Below are positions 1 through 6,063 of a stretch of 6,063 nucleotides of DNA, one piece after another; within the stretch, counting starts at the first letter, position 1, and every line of letters begins with the position of its first letter. The stretch comes from Candidatus Aminicenantota bacterium (GTDB lineage Bacteria; Acidobacteriota; B3-B38; Guanabaribacteriales; B3-B38). A program made the position numbers and the translations under genes. The notes beneath the pieces were generated by a model. The model saw only the letters and a list, made by a program, of their open reading frames with translations, did no database searches and was not told where the DNA came from. The stretch lies in contig JAOUOQ010000119.1 in NCBI GenBank assembly GCA_029880275.1, forward strand, positions 1 to 6,063. The letters are read 5' to 3'.

Positions 1-33
1 AGGTTTCCACCAGTAAGGGAAAACCGATAAATA

Positions 34-51
34 AAAGGATCTTGACCCTTT
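34..51 (-). terminator. Possible weak rho-independent terminator after paralogue A
   Basis: On the minus strand, AAAGGGTC-AA-GATCCTTT can fold into about 7 pairs (one G-U) around a CAAG tetraloop, followed directly by TATTTAT. It lies about 115 nt beyond the stop codon. Only two or three G-C pairs support the stem, so efficiency would be low. Nothing better is visible between this point and the stop codon. Confidence 0.25.
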
Positions 52-164
52 GCGCTCTTTTTAAGTAATAGGTTGTTTTTCTCCTCTAATTCTCACATAA
101 TTTTTATAGTTTGGCGACCAGCACACTGATGTTACCGGCGCCTGGGCTGCTTATTAAGCCTGGC

Positions 165-1871
165 TTATTTTTTCTCTACGGGGAGATTGGGTTCTTCGGG
201 TGTTTGTTCAGGCTCGGTGAACTCCTCAAACCTTACCTCCTCATACCCCCTGCGCTTGGCGACAATGCGGTAGTTGAAGGAGATGTTGGAGGTCCCGCCC
301 CCCAGCTCCCGCACCTCAAAGGAGTCTTTATCCTGCTGGGAGATGTATAATCCCTGGCACGCTCCTCTGGGGGTGAGGAAGACGAGGTAATCAAGGCCGG
401 TATTCGCCGCCTGGGTAAAGACACTCTCTAACTGCACCAGCGCCTGCCCGTTGACCAGTTGTGCGGTGCCGAAGTCCTCAAACCATATCTCCGGGCTTTC
501 CATGGCATAAAGCAGCACCTTCTTGCCATTATCTATCGGCTGCACGCAGGGCTTACTACCATCAACGGTTAAATTTCCGCCTACATGAACATTGCCAGCA
601 AAAAAACCAGCATAGCCACTGGCGCTAGAGCTTATACCAAATACCCCAAAATTGGCACCGCTGGTGGCCGCGGCCTTTCCATAAACTCCAATACCGCTTG
701 TGCTCCTGCTTTCACCATATACCCCATAATTAAGTCCGCTGGTGGCAAAGCCATACCCATAAACGCCCGTACCGTCGGTGCTCTCGCTTACACCATATAC
801 TCCAAAATTGGCCCCGCTGGTGGCAGAGGCCGCCCCAACAACGCCCCGACCGATGTCGCTATCAGTTTTGCCATGTACACCGAAATTGGAGCCGCTGGCG
901 GCAGATGCCCAGCCATAAACGCCAGTACCATTGTCGCTATCGCTTCTTCCATATACTCCATTAGTATCGCCGCTGGAGGCACTGGCATACCCACCAATGC
1001 CCCGACCGTTGGTGCTGTCGCTTCTTCCATAAACCCCATAAGTTCCGCCGCTGATGGCAGTTGCAATCCCATAAACGCCCCGACCAGCGGTGCTGGCGCT
1101 TTGACCATATATACCGTATCTTGTGCCGGTGGTGGTGGTATTATTCCCAAGCAGGGCATAAGTATCGGCTACCGTCACCCAAAGCGTGCCAGTCATATCA
1201 TCACCTGCGGTGCTCACAAACCCGGTGGAGTCAACCCCATCCAGCAGGTCGGCATCTAAACCGGTAGGGTCTATCTTGGAGGCAGCGATGTTTGCTCCCG
1301 CATTAATATCCGCATCCATAATGGTCCCATTCACTATCATTGAGCTATTGACGGAGTTAGTCTGCCCCTCGTTTACATAGTCCGGGTCGTGATTGTGAAC
1401 CACCGGAGCGAATGCTGATGCATCCTGACCATCCACGGTATCGGCATCGTCCGCCAGCTCCGATTTGAAGCTGTAGCCCACGGTGACTATCTGCTTGCGG
1501 GGAAGCAGGGTCTCATTGGCACCCGAAGGGTCAATGGCTATCTCCAGAAAGACCGGGTCGGCGGTCTGAAACACGGTGGAGTCCAGCGCGCCGTAGATAA
1601 CCGCCCCCGAGCCGATGAGGTGGCTGAACACTCCGTTGTCATCCGGGGTGACCGAGGCATCCTCCTGGTAGCAAAGGGTGCCGCTGCCCGGGGTGGCGGC
1701 ATCCCCTCCCTGATAGAGACTGAACCTCACCGTGGTAGCAGTAATAATCGGTATTCCCTTATCATCGGTCAGCCGCCCCTGATAGTTAAGAAGCTGCGGC
1801 ACCTGTGCCAGAATGACTACCGTTAAGAAACAAAACACAACAAAAATCGCTGAAGTTAATAGCCTCCTCAT
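165..1871 (-). CDS. Secreted fibre-like protein with 26-residue G-V-Y-G repeats (paralogue A)
   Basis: Complete 568-residue exported protein of unknown function. Residues 1-22 form a Sec signal peptide: basic MRR, a long hydrophobic core, and likely cleavage after LA before Q23. Residues 24-135 are an N-terminal module opening with PQLLNYQGRL and closing with LPRKQIVTVGYSF. The linker has two similar motifs (DADTVDG at 142-148, DADLLDG at 206-212), HNHDPDY at 159-165 and a stretch ending in SKI at 181-200. Residues 250-405 hold six 26-residue repeats, with a partial seventh to 424. Residues 425-568 form a C-terminal domain with SPEIWFEDFG (459-468), FLTP (498-501), CQGLY (505-509), FEVRE and YRIVAKRRG, then an acidic, proline-rich tail. 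No LPXTG, PEP-CTERM, lipobox or transmembrane anchor is visible. Start: GGGAGG at 1877-1882 lies 5 nt before the ATG. The repeat design suggests an elongated, possibly trimeric surface fibre or adhesin; that is inference. The coding call is secure because a paralogue conserves it. Confidence 0.93.
   Translation of the reverse strand: MRRLLTSAIFVVFCFLTVVILAQVPQLLNYQGRLTDDKGIPIITATTVRFSLYQGGDAATPGSGTLCYQEDASVTPDDNGVFSHLIGSGAVIYGALDSTVFQTADPVFLEIAIDPSGANETLLPRKQIVTVGYSFKSELADDADTVDGQDASAFAPVVHNHDPDYVNEGQTNSVNSSMIVNGTIMDADINAGANIAASKIDPTGLDADLLDGVDSTGFVSTAGDDMTGTLWVTVADTYALLGNNTTTTGTRYGIYGQSASTAGRGVYGIATAISGGTYGVYGRSDSTNGRGIGGYASASSGDTNGVYGRSDSDNGTGVYGWASAASGSNFGVHGKTDSDIGRGVVGAASATSGANFGVYGVSESTDGTGVYGYGFATSGLNYGVYGESRSTSGIGVYGKAAATSGANFGVFGISSSASGYAGFFAGNVHVGGNLTVDGSKPCVQPIDNGKKVLLYAMESPEIWFEDFGTAQLVNGQALVQLESVFTQAANTGLDYLVFLTPRGACQGLYISQQDKDSFEVRELGGGTSNISFNYRIVAKRRGYEEVRFEEFTEPEQTPEEPNLPVEKK
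600..1124 (-). repeat. Tandem 78-bp (26-residue) coding repeats in paralogue A
   Basis: Six full units occupy 657-1124 and a truncated seventh 600-656. The consensus is a two-part unit: x-x-Y-G-V-Y-G-x-S-x-S-x-x, then G-x-G-V-Y-G-x-A-x-A-x-S-G. The two 13-residue halves resemble each other, so the deeper period is half a unit. Glycine positions 4, 7, 14, 16, 19 and 26 are nearly invariant, while position 8 (Q, R, R, K, V, E, I) and positions 10-13 vary. The units differ considerably at the DNA level, so this is an old array rather than a freshly expanded one. Confidence 0.92.
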
Positions 1872-1942
1872 GGTTGCCTCCCATTTGATGTAAAAATTGT
1901 TAATAATATGTGTATACCCTTAGTGCATCTATTTTCAGGTTT
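1872..1942 (-). promoter_or_regulatory. Conserved promoter/leader block of paralogue A
   Basis: This 70-bp stretch upstream of the start is clearly similar to the one before paralogue B (4009-4078), while sequence further upstream is not. Shared elements on the minus strand are CCTGAAAAT, a GAT-N-CACTAAGG block, TATA, TATTAAC and the GGGAGG ribosome site. The best promoter reading is CTGAAA (1933-1938) as -35, a 16-bp spacer, and TATACA (1911-1916) as -10. Conservation of the block is seen directly. The sigma-70 assignment is inference, and the conserved CACTAAGG inside the spacer could be part of a regulator site instead. Confidence 0.45.
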
Positions 1943-2135
1943 CCTGTCTCCACAAATACAAACTTTAATTAACTACTTAAAATTTGTCAAGAAAAAATAA
2001 CAAAGGATGGAAAGGCAGTATAACCCGGGGAACAAAGACTCAGGTCTCTCTATCAAATTAAGGAATAGAGGCTACACCATATTTTGCCTATGGTAAGAAA
2101 CGCAGTAATTCCTGCCCTTGTTTTATGTATTGCCG
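1943..2135. other. Spacer between the two duplicated units, no gene seen
   Basis: This AT-rich spacer has no convincing open frame on either strand, no tRNA-like fold and no clear terminator for paralogue B. The only structure is an inverted repeat, ACCATA (2076-2081) and TATGGT (2089-2094), around a 7-nt loop. It has no T-run on the minus-strand side, so it does not read as an intrinsic terminator. Confidence 0.5.
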
Positions 2136-2184
2136 GGCGACCCGCACCTTAAGGCTATTGTTGTTCGGGCTGCTTGAGTCTGGC

Positions 2185-4008
2185 TTATTTTCTCTCTACA
2201 AAGAGATTTTGTTCTGCAGGTGACTGTTCAGGCTCGGTGAACTCCTCAAACCGGACCTCCTCATACCCCCTGCGCTTGGCGACAATACGATAATAGAAGC
2301 TGTTATTGGAAGTGCCACCTCCCTGCTCTCGCACCTCAAAGGCGTCTTTATCCTGTTGTGCAATGTATAATCCCTGGCATTCTCCGACAGGGGTGAGGAA
2401 AATAAGGTAGCCCATTTCGATGTTGGCTGTTTGGGCAAAGACTCTTTCTATTTGCACCACCGCCTGCCCGTTGACCAGTTGTGCTGTGCCGAAGTCCTCA
2501 AACCATATCTCCGGGCTTTCCATGGCGTAGAGGAGCACCTTCTTTCCATTATCAATCGGCTGCACGCAGGGCTTACTACCATCAACGGTTAAATTTCCAC
2601 CTACATGAACATTGCCATTGAAATAACCTGCATATCCGCTGGAGCTATTAGTTGTACCATATATTCCATAATTGGTGCCGCTGGTAGCTTGGGCATTACC
2701 ATACACGCCATAACCACTGGGGCTATTGCTCACACCTACTACACCATAATTTACTCCGCTGTCGGCATAGCTTTCTCCAAAAACAGCCCAACCGCTGGTG
2801 CTTTCGGTTTTACCATATACCCCATAAGTTGTGCCGTAGCCGGCAGAAGCATAGCCATAAACGCCCCGACCGCTGTTGCTAGCGCTTTCTCCATAAACCC
2901 CATAATTGGTGCCGCTGGTGGCCTCGGCATACCCATAAACACCATAGCCACTGGTGCTATCGATTGCACCATATACCCCATAGGTAGTGCCGCTGGAGTT
3001 TAGGGTATATCCACAAACGCCCTTACCGTTGCCGCTTACGCTTAAACCATATACCCCATTAGTGCTGCCGCTGGTAGCATCGGCAAACCCATAAACGCCT
3101 GAGCCGCTGGTGCTCTTGCTTAGACCAATTACCCCATGAGTAACGCCCTCGGTGGCAGCGGCCTCCCCATAAACGCCCCGTCCCATGGTGCTATCGCTTC
3201 TACCATATACCCCATAAGTGACGCCCACGGTGTTAGCGGCCCAGCCATAAACGCCCGTACCGTATAAGATGTAAGAAGTTTTGCCATATAAAGCGTATTG
3301 AGTTGCAGTTTTCACATTAAGTGTGCCGGTCATATCATCACCTGTGATATGCACAAAATCTTCGGAGTCCTTCCCGTCCAGCAGGTCGGCGTCCAGTCCA
3401 GTGCTGTTGATCTTTGAGGCAGCGATGTTTGCTGATGCGTTAATATCAGCATCCACAATGGTGCCATTCACTATCATGGAGCTATTGACGGAGTTAGCCT
3501 GCCCCTCGTTGACATAATCCGGGTCGTGGTTATGTACCACCGGGGCGAAAGCAGCGGCATCCTGACCATCCACGGTATCGGCATCATCCGCCAGCTCAGC
3601 TTTGAAGCTGTAGCCCACGGTGACTATCTGCTTGCGGGGAAGCAGAGTCTCATTGGCACCGGCAGGGTCAACGGTTATCTCCAGATAGACCGGGTCGGCG
3701 GTCTGAAAGACGGTGGCATCCAGCGCGCCGGAGATGACTGACCCCGAACCGATGAGGTGGCTGAACACCCCGTTGTCATCCGGGGTGACCGAGGCCTCCT
3801 CCTGGTAGCAAAGGGTGCCGCTGAGCGGGGTGGCGGCATCCCCTCCCTGGTAGAGGCTGAATCTCACTGTGGTAGGGGTAATAATCGGTATTCCCACATC
3901 ATCAGTCAGCCTCCCTTGATAGTTGAGCAGCTGAGGCACCTGTGCCAGAATGGTTACCGTTAAAAAACAAAACACAACAAAAATCCCTGAAGTTAATAAC
4001 CTCTTCAT
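2185..4008 (-). CDS. Secreted fibre-like protein with 26-residue G-V-Y-G repeats (paralogue B)
   Basis: Complete 607-residue paralogue of the next gene downstream, with the same domain order. It has a signal peptide at 1-22 (MKR start, LA before Q23), a PQLLNYQGRL module, a linker with HNHDPDY and an SKI-ending stretch, repeats, and a C-terminal domain. The first 200 residues align without gaps to paralogue A with 19 differences by my count (about 90% identity). The C-terminal 143 residues show 22 differences, including an identical run of 52 residues. The repeats are longer: a degenerate leading unit at 236-262, seven full 26-residue units at 263-444, and a partial unit to 463. The extra 39 residues relative to paralogue A all lie here. 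The Shine-Dalgarno site GGGAGG (4014-4019) lies 5 nt before the ATG. The protein is probably secreted or surface-exposed and fibrous. Its ligand, its anchoring and whether the two copies act together are unknown. No cell-wall or outer-membrane sorting signal is recognisable at the C-terminus. Confidence 0.93.
   Translation of the reverse strand: MKRLLTSGIFVVFCFLTVTILAQVPQLLNYQGRLTDDVGIPIITPTTVRFSLYQGGDAATPLSGTLCYQEEASVTPDDNGVFSHLIGSGSVISGALDATVFQTADPVYLEITVDPAGANETLLPRKQIVTVGYSFKAELADDADTVDGQDAAAFAPVVHNHDPDYVNEGQANSVNSSMIVNGTIVDADINASANIAASKINSTGLDADLLDGKDSEDFVHITGDDMTGTLNVKTATQYALYGKTSYILYGTGVYGWAANTVGVTYGVYGRSDSTMGRGVYGEAAATEGVTHGVIGLSKSTSGSGVYGFADATSGSTNGVYGLSVSGNGKGVCGYTLNSSGTTYGVYGAIDSTSGYGVYGYAEATSGTNYGVYGESASNSGRGVYGYASAGYGTTYGVYGKTESTSGWAVFGESYADSGVNYGVVGVSNSPSGYGVYGNAQATSGTNYGIYGTTNSSSGYAGYFNGNVHVGGNLTVDGSKPCVQPIDNGKKVLLYAMESPEIWFEDFGTAQLVNGQAVVQIERVFAQTANIEMGYLIFLTPVGECQGLYIAQQDKDAFEVREQGGGTSNNSFYYRIVAKRRGYEEVRFEEFTEPEQSPAEQNLFVERK
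2620..3303 (-). repeat. Tandem 78-bp (26-residue) coding repeats in paralogue B
   Basis: Seven full 26-residue units lie at 2677-3222. A degenerate 27-residue unit (3223-3303) comes before them in the protein and a truncated unit (2620-2676) after. The consensus is the same as in paralogue A. Departures include V-C-G in place of V-Y-G in the third unit and A-V-F-G in the sixth. The degenerate leading unit has G-V-Y-G only in its second half, which accounts for the extra 13 residues compared with paralogue A. Confidence 0.92.
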
Positions 4009-4078
4009 GGTAGCCTCCCATTTGTAAGAATGGTTAATATTATGGTTATATCCTTAGTGAATCGATTTTCAGGTTTTC
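4009..4078 (-). promoter_or_regulatory. Conserved promoter/leader block of paralogue B
   Basis: This is the counterpart of the block at 1872-1942. CTGAAA (4067-4072) and TATAAC (4045-4050) are again separated by 16 bp, with CACTAAGG in the spacer and the GGGAGG ribosome site at 4014-4019. TATAAC is closer to the -10 consensus than TATACA in the other copy. The same geometry in both copies supports a promoter, but no transcription start is known. Confidence 0.48.
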
Positions 4079-4104
4079 TAAATAGCCCCCCCTTTGCAGC
4101 CTAA

Positions 4105-4296
4105 AGCTTCCTTTCAGCTCAGTTTTGTGCAACGACTTTACATCCACTGGCAAGAAGAGCTTGGTACAAGCTTAAGAAGGATAAAAAAGCGGTTCTGTTT
4201 GAAGAGTTTCCGTTGGACTACCTCCTCAAGCAACATATCATCTCTCAGTCAATGAAAAGTTTAATTGATTATGATATAATTGTCAATAAAAAATAA
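4105..4296 (+). other. Start-less open stretch, possible decayed coding sequence
   Basis: This frame stays open for 63 codons between a TAA at 4102-4104 and a TAA at 4294-4296. Its only ATG is at 4252, 14 codons before the end, and no ribosome site is placed to make it a gene. Its middle reads like protein (WYKLKKDKKAVLFEEFPLDY), mixed in charge and hydrophobicity, but I recognise no family. It could be the tail of a gene whose front was lost when the repeat-protein cassette arrived, or chance in AT-rich DNA. I lean only slightly towards a remnant. Confidence 0.18.
4272..4280 (+). promoter_or_regulatory. Candidate extended -10 promoter toward the symporter
   Basis: TGATATAAT contains a perfect TATAAT (4275-4280) preceded by the TG of an extended -10 element. 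No good -35 hexamer lies 15-18 bp upstream. It points toward the symporter and would give a leader of about 275 nt. Surrounding DNA is AT-rich, so a chance match is quite possible. Confidence 0.3.
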
Positions 4297-4493
4297 CAGC
4301 GAATCGCTATGGGAAATTTTATCTAAAATTACAAGATATATTTTTCATTAGGGTTTTATATATTATCTATCAATTCAAAGCTCCAGCTAATCCAGAAATA
4401 GCCTTGTCATATGTGGCTGATTCGGGTAAACTAAGCTCATACTCTATGCGTTTTTCCGAGAGGGGAGCGGCTCTTTTGGGGGTAGAGGCATAA
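4290..4493 (+). other. Second start-less open stretch ahead of the symporter
   Basis: This frame is open for 67 codons to a TAA at 4491-4493. The last 40 or so codons (from about 4365) have ordinary, non-AT-biased composition and read APANPEIALSYVADSGKLSS, then a short tail ending ERGAALLGVEA. Possible starts are TTG 4404, GTG 4413 and ATG 4446, none with a good ribosome site, so a translated peptide of 15-29 residues is possible but unsupported. It overlaps the preceding open stretch in another frame, which would fit one frameshifted, decayed gene. No family is recognised. Confidence 0.18.
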
Positions 4494-4522
4494 TTAACTT
4501 CTGCAAGTCTCACCCCTCTTTT
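4459..4522 (+). promoter_or_regulatory. Possible structured leader ahead of the symporter
   Basis: AGAGGGG (4459-4465) and CCCCTCT (4513-4519) are perfect 7-bp inverted repeats, followed by a T-run to 4522. A G-rich stretch at 4478-4488 (GGGGGTAGAGG) could compete for the same C-rich partner. A smaller local fold (4456-4479) would also block the long one. This is compatible with an attenuator-like switch, but it matches no riboswitch class I know, and the 47-nt loop makes the long stem weak. Confidence 0.2.
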
Positions 4523-4554
4523 ATTAATAGTTACATAGTAGACAGGGATAGCCC

Positions 4555-4558
4555 GGAG
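4555..4558 (+). promoter_or_regulatory. Ribosome-binding site of the symporter gene
   Basis: GGAG sits 5 nt before the ATG at 4564. Together with the in-frame TAG at 4549-4551 it rules out any start further upstream, and no internal ATG nearby is better placed. Confidence 0.75.
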
Positions 4559-4563
4559 AAGCT

Positions 4564-6063
4564 ATGACCTTACTGGACTGGCTGATCATTGTCATTTACA
4601 TCGCCCTTATTATAGGGAAGAGCCTGTGGATATATAAGGGCCAGAAGAGTCAGAAGGATTATTTTCTTGGTGGTCAAGGGATGTCCCCCTGGAGCGTGGG
4701 ATTTTCTCTGATAGCCAATCAGGTGAGTGTGATAAGTCTGATCGGCGCCCCGGCATTTGTCGCCCTCCAGAGGCGGGGAGGGATGAGGTGGCTGCAGTAT
4801 GAGCTGGCGATTCCCTTGGCGATGATTTTTCTGATGCACTTTCTGGTTCCGGCACTGAGGAAGTATTCCCTCACCTCTATCTACGAATATCTGGGGGAGA
4901 GGTTTGGTCACACCTGCCGGCTCACCATTAGCACCATTTTTCTTCTCAGCCGGGCTTTGGGGACCGGGGTGGTTCTTTACGCCTCGGCCATGGTGCTGGC
5001 GGTGGTGCTGAATATTTCTCTCTTCACCACCATGATTATCATGGGGATGGTCGCCGTACTTTATACCACAATTGGAGGAATTAAGGCGGATATATACTCC
5101 GATGTGATTCAGCTAATCATTATCTGGATAGGCACGGTAGCCGCGCTAATCGCCGCCCTGAGCATACTGGGTGCTGACTGGTCCCCCCTGAGCTGGGCTC
5201 CGACTGAGCGCTTGATGACCATTGATTTCCACCACCACGGATTGGGTGATGGAGAGACCTTCTCCTTCTGGCCGATGCTGATCGGGGGCTTCTTCCTCTA
5301 TCTCTCTTATTACGGCTGCGACCAAACCCAGGGACAGCGTCTGCTGACCACCCCCACCCCCGAAGGAGCGAAAAAGGCGCTGTTTATAAATGGTATGTTG
5401 AGGTTTCCCCTGGTGCTGGGTTACTGCTTTCTGGGCTTGCTTATGATCAGAGTGTTGGAGGTTGAGCCTCAATTGAGGATGGCGCTGCCTCCGGAACACC
5501 CCGACTATCTGATACCGGTTTTCATTATAAAGTTTCTGCCTGCCGGGCTCACCGGATTAGTGCTGGCAGGGCTGTTTGCCGCCAGTATGTCTTCTCTCGA
5601 TTCATCGTTTAACTCACTGAGTGCGGTGACTATGAGGGACCTCCTGAAGAGCTCTTCGATAGCTAAATGGGGAGAGAAGAGGAGGCTGCTGCTTTCCAGG
5701 GCGTTCACCTTTGGCTGGGGTATTTTCTGCACCATGGCGGGGCTGGCCTTTGCCAGGTCTTCGGCGACAGTGATTGAGATGGTAAACATGGTGGGCTCGC
5801 TTTTCTACGGTCCGGTGCTGGCGGTGTTTTTGCTGGCCATGTTTACCCGACGCCTTAAAGGGTGGACAGCAATAGCAGGGATGATCTCCGGGGTGGTTGT
5901 GAATTTGGGGCTGTGGCTCTTCGCTCCTAAGGTATCCTGGATGTGGTGGAATGTGGCTGGCTTTCTCATTACGATTCTGGTTGCTTTGCTCCTGGGTGTC
6001 TTAACCCATTTGCATAGAGTTGAGATTAAGAAGGGAGATGTGTCCTGGAGAGAACGACTCTTT
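4564..6063 (+). CDS. Sodium:solute symporter, SSS (SLC5-like) family, 3' end outside window
   Basis: An inner-membrane transporter of the LeuT-fold SSS family, expected to couple Na+ entry to uptake of a small organic solute. The substrate cannot be read from the sequence. 500 codons are present with no stop. The family is usually about 450-600 residues, so little may be missing. Hydrophobic segments run the whole length, about 13 by eye, starting at residues 5-23. Family marks in order: DYFLGG (32-37) before the broken first core helix; SLIANQVS followed by GAPAF (48-65); SRALGTG (129-135); GGIKADIYSDVIQ (171-183), the classic family motif; YYGCDQTQGQR (249-259); and GLFAASMSSLDSS (336-348). 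In the last, Ser343-Ser344 align with the Na+-ligand serines of vSGLT, and Ala51 and Val54 fall near its other Na+ site. An in-frame TAG at 4549-4551 precedes the ATG, and GGAG lies 5 nt upstream, so the start is well supported. It is divergent from the repeat-protein genes. Confidence 0.95.
   Translation, partial: MTLLDWLIIVIYIALIIGKSLWIYKGQKSQKDYFLGGQGMSPWSVGFSLIANQVSVISLIGAPAFVALQRRGGMRWLQYELAIPLAMIFLMHFLVPALRKYSLTSIYEYLGERFGHTCRLTISTIFLLSRALGTGVVLYASAMVLAVVLNISLFTTMIIMGMVAVLYTTIGGIKADIYSDVIQLIIIWIGTVAALIAALSILGADWSPLSWAPTERLMTIDFHHHGLGDGETFSFWPMLIGGFFLYLSYYGCDQTQGQRLLTTPTPEGAKKALFINGMLRFPLVLGYCFLGLLMIRVLEVEPQLRMALPPEHPDYLIPVFIIKFLPAGLTGLVLAGLFAASMSSLDSSFNSLSAVTMRDLLKSSSIAKWGEKRRLLLSRAFTFGWGIFCTMAGLAFARSSATVIEMVNMVGSLFYGPVLAVFLLAMFTRRLKGWTAIAGMISGVVVNLGLWLFAPKVSWMWWNVAGFLITILVALLLGVLTHLHRVEIKKGDVSWRERLF

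Larger units (their letters stand above)
113..1942 (-). repeat. Tandem gene duplication, copy A
   Basis: Direct duplicate of 2136-4078. Homology extends beyond the coding sequence on both sides. Upstream it reaches about 70 bp before the start. Downstream it reaches about 50 bp past the stop: GGGCTGCTT, CTGGCTTATTTT and GGCGACC occur in the same order in both copies, with GGCGACC at 113-119 here. The duplication therefore took a whole transcription unit including its promoter. The outer edges are set by eye and may be off by some tens of bases. Confidence 0.75.
2136..4078 (-). repeat. Tandem gene duplication, copy B
   Basis: Partner of 113-1942, with GGCGACC at 2136-2142 marking the downstream edge. 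It is longer by 117 bp in the coding part, all within the tandem-repeat region. The interval 1943-2135 between the two duplicated segments has no match elsewhere in the window that I can see. Confidence 0.75.

Noticed and set aside
585..1259. A 224-codon open frame on the plus strand over the repeats of paralogue A
   Set aside because: It is the antisense of the G-V-Y-G repeats. Its periodic composition rich in A, G, I and P follows from their codons, no ribosome site precedes it, and the minus-strand protein is conserved in a paralogue.
2076..2094. ACCATA/TATGGT hairpin as a terminator for paralogue B
   Set aside because: The stem is short and AT-rich, and no T-run follows on the minus strand.
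2605..3003. A 132-codon plus-strand open frame over the repeats of paralogue B
   Set aside because: Same antisense effect of the repeat codons. It is much shorter than its counterpart in the other copy, so it is not conserved.
600..3303. Diversity-generating retroelement variable region or CRISPR-like array
   Set aside because: No reverse transcriptase or template repeat is visible. The 78-bp repeats are coding, contiguous and in frame, with no spacers.
165..4008. Phage tail-fibre genes of a prophage
   Set aside because: The repeat and linker style is fibre-like, but both proteins have Sec signal peptides and there are no neighbouring tail, capsid or integrase genes.
4298..4308. AGCGA-A-TCGCT palindrome as an operator
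   Set aside because: It is an 11-bp palindrome with a single central base and no second copy in the window, so chance is a sufficient explanation.
4570..4911. Minus-strand open frames opposite the symporter
   Set aside because: They lie wholly inside a strongly supported membrane protein gene, and their translations look like random antisense sequence.
5146..5789. Minus-strand open frames of 117 and 94 codons
   Set aside because: They are antisense to core symporter motifs, have no family resemblance and no plausible ribosome sites.

Overview
The window looks bacterial: intron-free genes, strong GGGAGG or GGAG ribosome-binding sites 5 nt before ATG starts, a Sec signal peptide on two proteins, and a sodium:solute symporter of bacterial type. 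The two exported proteins share the N-terminal 'PQLLNYQGRL' module, the HNHDPDY and SKI linker motifs, and G-V-Y-G repeats. From memory, this architecture is common in uncultured or deep-branching Gram-negative-type phyla, but the taxon cannot be fixed from this window. There are no rRNA or tRNA genes, no CRISPR array, no recognisable IS element and no phage structural or integrase gene.

Layout. Positions 1-164 are the 3' flank of the first minus-strand gene, with one weak terminator candidate. Positions 165-1871 and 2185-4008 (both minus) are two tandem paralogues of 568 and 607 residues. Each has a signal peptide, an N-terminal globular module, a linker with repeated motifs, a run of 26-residue G-V-Y-G repeats and a conserved C-terminal domain. 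They are separated by 313 bp, and each is preceded by a conserved block of about 70 bp holding the Shine-Dalgarno site and a candidate promoter. The duplication therefore carried its own promoter, and each copy is probably its own transcription unit. Positions 4009-4563 are a divergent intergenic region. It holds the promoter of the second paralogue, AT-rich sequence, two start-less open stretches that may be decayed coding sequence, and a possible structured leader. From 4564 to the right edge, the plus strand encodes 500 codons of an SSS-family Na+/solute symporter that runs out of the window.

How the parts relate. The paralogues read as secreted or surface-exposed fibre-like proteins of unknown ligand. 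The symporter is an inner-membrane importer of unknown substrate. They are divergently transcribed, and nothing in the sequence shows a shared function. The most interesting signal is the paralogue pair: near-constant ends, diverged repeats between them, and a length difference of exactly 39 residues (1.5 repeat units). I found no convincing wholly new system; the case for novelty rests on these repeat proteins and their uncharacterised C-terminal domain.
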